A stretch of DNA of 32,615 bases, taken from positions 1-32,615 of the forward strand of contig NZ_JAPDDP010000084.1 in the NCBI RefSeq assembly GCF_027587195.1, in the 5' to 3' direction. The stretch's first letter is position 1. Every line of letters starts with the position of its first letter. The notes beneath the pieces were generated by a model. It saw only the letters and a program-made list of their open reading frames with translations. It ran no database searches and was not told the origin of the DNA. The stretch is from Solirubrobacter phytolaccae (GTDB lineage Bacteria > Actinomycetota > Thermoleophilia > Solirubrobacterales > Solirubrobacteraceae). Shown here piece by piece: positions 28,544 through 32,615 of the stretch. The position numbers were made by a program, and so were the translations under genes.

Positions 28544-29311
28544 ATGCAGAGGAGACCGCTGGTCGGGGTGACCACCTCGGAAGTGCGGCGGGCGGAACGA
28601 ACGCGACCCTTGCCGGAGGGTGAGCCGCCGCAGCACGAGATGGCCCTGGGAATGCCGTACGTACGCGCGCTCGCGCGAGCCGGAGCCGTGCCGATCGTGC
28701 TGCCGCCGCTCGGGATCGAGGTCGTCGCGACGCTGCTCGCGCCGCTGGACGCCGTCTGCCTGAGCGGAGGACCGGACCTGGACCCGGCGGCCTACGGCGC
28801 CAAGCCCTCGCCGGACCTCGGGCCGACCGAGCCGTCCCTGGACGTGTTCGAGCTCGAGGTGGCGATGGTCGCCGACCAGCTGGGGTTGCCGATCTTCGGG
28901 ATCTGCCGCGGCGCGCAGGCGCTCAACGTCGCCCGCGGCGGCACGCTGCACCAGCACCTGCCGGCTGTCACCGACAACTCCGTCGACCATCGCCAGACCG
29001 CGCCCGGCTGGGAGGAGACGCACGAGCTGTGGATCGAGCCCGACTCGCGCCTGTCGCAGATCCTCGGCACGAACACGCCGCGCGTGAACTCCTTCCACCA
29101 CCAGGCCGTCGACCGGCTCGGGCGCGGGCTGCGTCCGGTCGCGTGGGCCTCGGACGGCACGGTCGAGGCCGTCGAGGACATGAGCGCGCACTTCGTGCTG
29201 GGCGTGCAGTGGCACGCCGAGACGCTGGACCGGCCGGGTCAGCCGCACCCGCGGTTGTTCCAGGCGCTGGTCGCCGCCGCGGCGGGCGAGCGGCTCGACC
29301 TCGCGGCTTAG
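28544..29311 (+). CDS. Class I glutamine amidotransferase-like gamma-glutamyl hydrolase (peptidase C26)
   Basis: 255 residues from the ATG at 28544, preceded by GAGG. Peptidase C26 motifs: CLSGGPDLDPAAYG, nucleophile Cys121 in FGICRGAQALNV, NSFHHQAVDRLG, and the catalytic His224/Glu226 in GVQWHAE. This is the PuuD/gamma-glutamyl-GABA hydrolase type fold: GATase-like hydrolases that remove glutamate from gamma-glutamyl compounds. Whether it acts on gamma-glutamyl-GABA, folate-like conjugates or another substrate cannot be decided without neighbours from a known pathway; none is nearby. Its TAG overlaps the convergent DUF4190 stop by four bases. Confidence 0.92.
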   Translation: MQRRPLVGVTTSEVRRAERTRPLPEGEPPQHEMALGMPYVRALARAGAVPIVLPPLGIEVVATLLAPLDAVCLSGGPDLDPAAYGAKPSPDLGPTEPSLDVFELEVAMVADQLGLPIFGICRGAQALNVARGGTLHQHLPAVTDNSVDHRQTAPGWEETHELWIEPDSRLSQILGTNTPRVNSFHHQAVDRLGRGLRPVAWASDGTVEAVEDMSAHFVLGVQWHAETLDRPGQPHPRLFQALVAAAAGERLDLAA

Positions 29312-29685
29312 ACGTTCAAGGCGACGCGGATCATCGAGATCTGCGTGTCGTAGTAGTAGTCGACGTCGCCCTCGGTGCTGGCGGCCCAGACGATGAACGC
29401 CGCGATGGCGAGGATCGCCAGCACGCAGAGCGCCACCCCGACCCAGCCGAGGATGAGCCCGGCCTTCGCCATGTCGCGGCCCGTCACGCGGCCGCCCGAG
29501 CGGTCGATCTCGTTGAGCGCGATGTTGCCGCAGATGATCGCCGCGATCGAGCAGATCAGCGGGCAGACGAAGAAGCCGCAGATGCCGAGGACGAGGGCTG
29601 CGGTGGCCGTGCCGCTCGTCTGTGGCGGCTGCGGCGGGCCGCCGTAGTAGCGGTACTCGCCCGCTCGATATTCCTGCCAGCTCAT
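29308..29685 (-). CDS. DUF4190 membrane protein (copy 1)
   Basis: 125 residues. N-terminal Tyr/Pro-rich segment (YRAGEYRYYGGPPQPPQT), then the DUF4190 core: TATAALVLGICGFFVCPLI, CSIAAIICGNIALNEIDRSG, GRVTGRDMAKAGLILGWVGV and a second hydrophobic helix ALCVLAILAIAAFIVWAAS. Two or three TM segments are predicted. The C-terminus differs from the other two copies by an added YYYDTQISMIRV tail. The family function is unknown. It is the first of three paralogues within 1.6 kb. Confidence 0.9.
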   Translation of the reverse strand: MSWQEYRAGEYRYYGGPPQPPQTSGTATAALVLGICGFFVCPLICSIAAIICGNIALNEIDRSGGRVTGRDMAKAGLILGWVGVALCVLAILAIAAFIVWAASTEGDVDYYYDTQISMIRVALNV

Positions 29686-29720
29686 GGGTGTGGGAACCGT
29701 ACCGCGCGATACTGGAGCCG

Positions 29721-30113
29721 GTGACCCCCGAAAGGCGAGAAGGCGTCGTGCTGGTGGCCGCGGGCTGCCTGCCGTTCGTGGTCGGTGCGCTGGTCTCGCG
29801 CGACGGCACCGATCTCATCCCCGGCTGCCCGTTCCGGACGCTGACCGGCCTGCCGTGCCCGCTGTGCGGCGGGACGCGCGCGTTCGCGTGGGCCGCGCGC
29901 GGGGACTCCGGCTTCCTGAGCTACAACGGCTTCTGGGTGTTCGTCGCGCTCGCCGTGATCCTCGCGGGCGTGTTCGTGCTCGCCACGCGCGTGCGGGTGC
30001 TGGACGCCCTCACCCGCACGCCGCCGCGCGCGATCCTGCTCCTCGGTGGCTTGGGCGCCGCGGGCTGGGTGTGGGCGCTCGCCGAGCGGGCGACGATCGC
30101 CCCACCCGGCTGA
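29721..30113 (+). CDS. DUF2752 membrane protein
   Basis: 130 residues from the GTG at 29721 (GGAG three bases upstream). DUF2752 signature CPFRTLTGLPCPLCGGTRAF with three conserved Cys lies at about residues 36-55. TM segments are LVAAGCLPFVVGALV, FWVFVALAVILAGVFVLAT and LLLGGLGAAGWVWALAE. The family consists of small membrane proteins of unknown function, and the Cys-rich motif suggests metal or redox chemistry. It is embedded between DUF4190 genes on the opposite strand, which may be incidental. Its stop lies one base from the convergent DUF4190 stop (30115). Longer upstream starts exist but overlap the divergent gene and lack support. Confidence 0.88.
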   Translation: MTPERREGVVLVAAGCLPFVVGALVSRDGTDLIPGCPFRTLTGLPCPLCGGTRAFAWAARGDSGFLSYNGFWVFVALAVILAGVFVLATRVRVLDALTRTPPRAILLLGGLGAAGWVWALAERATIAPPG

Positions 30114-30114
30114 G

Positions 30115-30543
30115 CTACGAGCTGCTGGCGCCGAGCGCGACGAGGCCGACGAACGCCAGGATGCCGAGCACCGTCAGTGCGATGCCGATCCAGCCCATGA
30201 CCACGCCGGCCTGCGCCATCCCGCGACCCGTGAGGCGGCCGCCGGAGGCGTCGATCTCGCGCTTGCCCTTGTTGCCGTAGATGATCGCGAGCGGGCCGCA
30301 GATCGGGCTGCAGATGACGAGCGCGCAGATGCCCAGGATCAGTGCCGCGGTCGCGGACCCGGGCGTCTGGGGCGGCTGCTGCCACCCCTGCTGCTGGTGC
30401 CCCCACTGCGGCTGCTGGCCCCACTGCGACTGATCGGACGGCGGCTGCTGCTCAGGTTGCTGCGGCTGCTGCCATTGCGATTGCCACTGGGGTTGCTGCC
30501 ACTGCGGGGGCTGCTGCTGTTCGTCGTCTCCTTGACCGCTCAT
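30115..30543 (-). CDS. DUF4190 membrane protein with Gln-rich N-terminus (copy 2)
   Basis: 142 residues. The first 60 residues are Gln/Trp/Pro-rich (QQQPPQWQQPQWQSQWQQPQ), cytosolic and probably disordered. The DUF4190 core follows: SATAALILGICALVICSPIC, GPLAIIYGNKGKREIDASGG, RGMAQAGVVMGWIGIALTVL, with two or three TM segments. The core is closely related to its neighbours, so the three copies look like duplications. Function is unknown. Gln-rich tails of this kind may mediate self-association, which is inference. Confidence 0.9.
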   Translation of the reverse strand: MSGQGDDEQQQPPQWQQPQWQSQWQQPQQPEQQPPSDQSQWGQQPQWGHQQQGWQQPPQTPGSATAALILGICALVICSPICGPLAIIYGNKGKREIDASGGRLTGRGMAQAGVVMGWIGIALTVLGILAFVGLVALGASSS

Positions 30544-30562
30544 GCGCGCACCCTAGCGACGG

Positions 30563-30871
30563 TCAGCTCGAGAAGGCCCCGGCGACGGCGAGGATGATCA
30601 CGAGGACACCCCAGGCGATGCCGATCCAGCTCAGGATCACGCCCGCTTGAGCCATGCCACGGCCGCCGAGCCGGCCGCCCGACGAGTCGATCTCCTTCTT
30701 GGCCTGGCCGCCGATGATCACGCCGATGATCCCGGCGATCAGCGGCACACAAAGGATGCTGACGATGCCGAGCACGAGCGCGGCAGTCGCCTTGCCCGAC
30801 GTCTGCTGGGGGGCCTGGCCTCCGCCACCCCATTGCGGCTGATCCTGCGGCTGCTGCCACTGTTCGCTCAT
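30563..30871 (-). CDS. DUF4190 membrane protein with Gln-rich N-terminus (copy 3)
   Basis: 102 residues. Short Gln-rich tail (MSEQWQQPQDQPQW), then GKATAALVLGIVSILCVPLI, AGIIGVIIGGQAKKEIDSSG and RGMAQAGVILSWIGIAWGVL. It shares the KKEID/REID-SGG-RLxGRGMAQAG block with copy 2 almost exactly. The start is 19 bases upstream of copy 2 on the same strand, so the two are likely co-transcribed. It diverges from the second SDR gene across 29 bases. Function is unknown. Confidence 0.9.
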   Translation of the reverse strand: MSEQWQQPQDQPQWGGGGQAPQQTSGKATAALVLGIVSILCVPLIAGIIGVIIGGQAKKEIDSSGGRLGGRGMAQAGVILSWIGIAWGVLVIILAVAGAFSS

Positions 30872-30900
30872 CGCGGCGGAACGTTACCGTCCCTCTCACC

Positions 30901-31767
30901 ATGATGTGGAACCTCGACGGACGCGTTGCGCTGATTACCGGTGCGGCGTCGGGCATCGGCGCCGAGCTGGCCCGGCAGTTGGCGGCGCGCGGGATGCGCC
31001 TCGCCCTCATCGATGTGAACGGTGAAGGGCTCGAGCGCGTGGCGGCCGGCGTGTCCGGCGCGGAGGTCGCGGTGGCCGACGTCCGCGACGCGGACGCTTT
31101 GACCGCGGCCATCGACGACCTCGCCGCGCGCTGCGGCGGGATCGACGTGGCGGTCGCGAACGCCGGGGTCGCGACGGGCGGGCCGCTGCGGATGGTCGCG
31201 CCGGAGACGGTCGAGGAGACGATCGACATCAACCTGCTGGGCGTCTGGCGGACGGCCCGCGCGGCGCTGCCGTACGTGCTCGAGCGCCGTGGCTACCTGC
31301 TGCTGATCGCGAGCGCCGCGGCCGTGCTCCCGGCGGTGGGGCTCGGCGCCTACAGCGTCTCCAAGGCCGGGGTCGACGCGCTCGGGCGCACGCTGCGCGT
31401 CGAGCTGCGCACGCACGGCGTCGGCGTGGGCGTCGGCTACTTCCTGTTCCTGAACACGCCGATGGTCACCGCGGGCGAGGACTCGCCGATCTTCGGTCAG
31501 GCGAAGCGGCGGCTGCCGAACGCGTTGGGCAAGACGTGGCCGCTCGAGCCGGCCGTCGCGCGCACGGTGCGGACGATCGAGAAGCGCTCGCGCGCGGTGT
31601 CCTATCCCCCGTTCCTGCGCGGCGCGATCGTCCTGCGCGGGCTGCTCGACAACCCGCTGACCGACCTCGCCGCCGGCGCGGGCGTCAAAGGCATGGAGGA
31701 GGCGTTCGCGGCCGAGGCCGAGCGGGTCGGCCCGGCGGCGGCCGCGCGCGCCGTGGGCGGACGGTGA
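30901..31767 (+). CDS. Short-chain dehydrogenase/reductase coupled to a Ser/Thr kinase gene
   Basis: 288 residues (a second ATG follows one codon later). Classical SDR motifs: GAASGIG near residues 14-20, ANAG (86-89), catalytic Ser138 in IASAAAV, Tyr151 and Lys155 in YSVSKAG. The C-terminal part has an extra helical region (FAAEAERVGPAAAARAVGG). An Asp in LIDVNGEG after the second strand suggests NAD(H) use. The substrate is unknown. The TGA overlaps the GTG of the kinase gene (GTGA, 31764-31767), so they are translated from one message. The promoter region is only 29 bases, so the transcript may have a very short or no leader. Confidence 0.92.
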   Translation: MMWNLDGRVALITGAASGIGAELARQLAARGMRLALIDVNGEGLERVAAGVSGAEVAVADVRDADALTAAIDDLAARCGGIDVAVANAGVATGGPLRMVAPETVEETIDINLLGVWRTARAALPYVLERRGYLLLIASAAAVLPAVGLGAYSVSKAGVDALGRTLRVELRTHGVGVGVGYFLFLNTPMVTAGEDSPIFGQAKRRLPNALGKTWPLEPAVARTVRTIEKRSRAVSYPPFLRGAIVLRGLLDNPLTDLAAGAGVKGMEEAFAAEAERVGPAAAARAVGGR

Positions 31768-32615
31768 TCCCCGGCTACCGCATCGTGCGGGAGGTCGGCC
31801 GCGGCGGGATGGGCGTGGTCTACGAGGCGGTCGAGGAGGCGCTCGGCCGGACCGTCGCGCTGAAGGTCGTCGCGCCCGAGCGCTCCGGCGAGGTCGAGTT
31901 CCGCGAGCGGTTCGTCGCCGAGTCGCGGATGGCGGCCTCGCTCGACCATCCCAACGTGCTGCCCGTGTTCGGCGCCGGGGAGAGCGACGGGACGCTGTGG
32001 CTGTCGATGCGGCTGGTCGACGGCGCGGACCTGCGCTCCCTGTCGCCTTTGGAACCCGCCCGCGCGGCGGCGATCGTCGCCCAGATCGGCGCGGCGCTCG
32101 ACGCCGCGCACGCACGCCGGCTCGTCCACCGCGACGTCAAGCCCGCCAACGTCCTGGTGACGTCGACCGGCCACGCCTACCTGACCGACTTCGGCCTCGT
32201 GAAGGCCCTGGACGCCGGCAGCGACCTCACCCGCACCGGCGAAGTCGTGGGGACCTTCGACTACATCGCGCCGGAGCGCATCCGCGGCCAGGGCGACGGC
32301 CCGGCCGCGGACCTCTACTCCCTCGGCTGCCTGCTCTACGTCGCGCTGACCGGTCGGCCCGTGTTCGAGGTCGACGGCACCGAGCGCAAGCTCTGGGCGC
32401 ACCTGTCCGAGCCGCCGCCGACCGTCCCCGGCTTCGAGGCGGTGCTCGAGCGCGCGCTGGCGAAGGACCCGGCGGAGCGCTTCGAGAGCGGCGCGGCGCT
32501 CGGCGCGGCCGCGCTGGCCGCGGCGGGCGCGGGGTCCGACGCCGCGCTAGGCGCCGGTGCCGCCGTGGTCGGCGCGGCAGTCGCGGACGCCGCGCTAGCG
32601 GGAGCGCTCGACGCG
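31764..32615 (+). CDS. Bacterial Ser/Thr protein kinase (C-terminus beyond window)
   Basis: 284 residues are visible from the GTG at 31764 and the frame continues past the right edge. The full Hanks kinase core is present: glycine loop VGRGGMGVVY, Lys34 in VALKVV, Glu53 in the C helix, catalytic HRDVKPANVL with Asp124, DFG (142-144) and the APE motif (169-171) after the activation segment GTFDYIAPE. HxD and DFG are intact, so it should be active. Residues after about 255 turn into an Ala/Gly-rich linker (GAAALAAAGAGSDAALGAG), as in PknB-like kinases before a TM segment, but the sensor or TM part is missing from the window. It is encoded directly behind the SDR gene. Its substrates are unknown. 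Confidence 0.92.
   Translation, partial: MIPGYRIVREVGRGGMGVVYEAVEEALGRTVALKVVAPERSGEVEFRERFVAESRMAASLDHPNVLPVFGAGESDGTLWLSMRLVDGADLRSLSPLEPARAAAIVAQIGAALDAAHARRLVHRDVKPANVLVTSTGHAYLTDFGLVKALDAGSDLTRTGEVVGTFDYIAPERIRGQGDGPAADLYSLGCLLYVALTGRPVFEVDGTERKLWAHLSEPPPTVPGFEAVLERALAKDPAERFESGAALGAAALAAAGAGSDAALGAGAAVVGAAVADAALAGALDA

Overview
The window is very GC-rich and densely packed, with third positions almost all G/C, many GTG starts and repeated 4-nt ATGA/GTGA stop-start overlaps. The gene content (double-zinc-ribbon membrane proteins, several DUF4190 proteins, DUF2203, a WYL regulator, an actinobacterial-type SufB/SufD/Rieske cluster, Lys/Ala/Pro-rich proteins) points to an actinobacterium, most likely of class Thermoleophilia (Solirubrobacter/Conexibacter/Patulibacter-like). 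That placement is inference from gene style; no rRNA or marker phylogeny is available here. I see no tRNA, rRNA, CRISPR array, insertion sequence, integrase or phage gene. No gap between genes exceeds 300 bases; the largest is 174 bases (14554-14727).

Layout. 1-3671 (minus): two-component system, lipoprotein, HlyD/MacA-like adaptor and the first codons of a further gene, probably the ABC ATPase/permease of an efflux or envelope-stress system. 3714-8204 (minus): DUF2203 protein behind a possibly structured leader, then a four-gene overlapping run that reads in transcription order as a MoxR-like AAA+ ATPase with a roughly 470-residue Pro/Ser/Ala linker, a small HExxH metallopeptidase-like protein, an uncharacterised acidic protein and a GNAT acetyltransferase. 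8268-9440 (minus): a histone-H1-like Lys/Ala/Pro-rich protein and an 85-residue protein. 9542-13270 (minus): NlpC/P60 protein, and a transsulfuration operon (winged-helix protein, cystathionine beta-synthase, cystathionine gamma-synthase/lyase). 13333-14553 (minus): an ECF-like sigma factor fused to a zinc-binding anti-sigma-like motif and a membrane segment.

14728-16598 (plus): an O-methyltransferase broken by a one-base frameshift, then an XRE regulator coupled to a coiled-coil/zinc-ribbon membrane protein. 16595-19850: an acyl-CoA ligase (minus), diverging from a LacI-type regulator coupled to an SDR dehydrogenase (plus). 19926-22142 (plus): a secreted protein with four tandem repeats and a FecR-like C-terminus. 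22126-24974: a DrrAB-like ABC exporter (minus) diverging from a WYL regulator (plus), with a repeated motif between them. 24943-28479 (minus): an RsbW-like ATPase and a Rieske-sufB-sufD cluster. 28544-32615: a class-I glutamine amidotransferase-fold hydrolase, three DUF4190 membrane proteins, a DUF2752 protein, a second SDR, and a Ser/Thr kinase coupled to that SDR and cut by the window edge.

The best candidates for something undescribed are the AAA+/metallopeptidase/acidic-protein operon (4179-8204), the sigma/anti-sigma/membrane fusion (13333-14553), the XRE plus zinc-ribbon membrane pair (15372-16598), and two possible RNA-level control elements (4107-4169 and 13272-13300). Convergent gene pairs repeatedly overlap at their stop codons.
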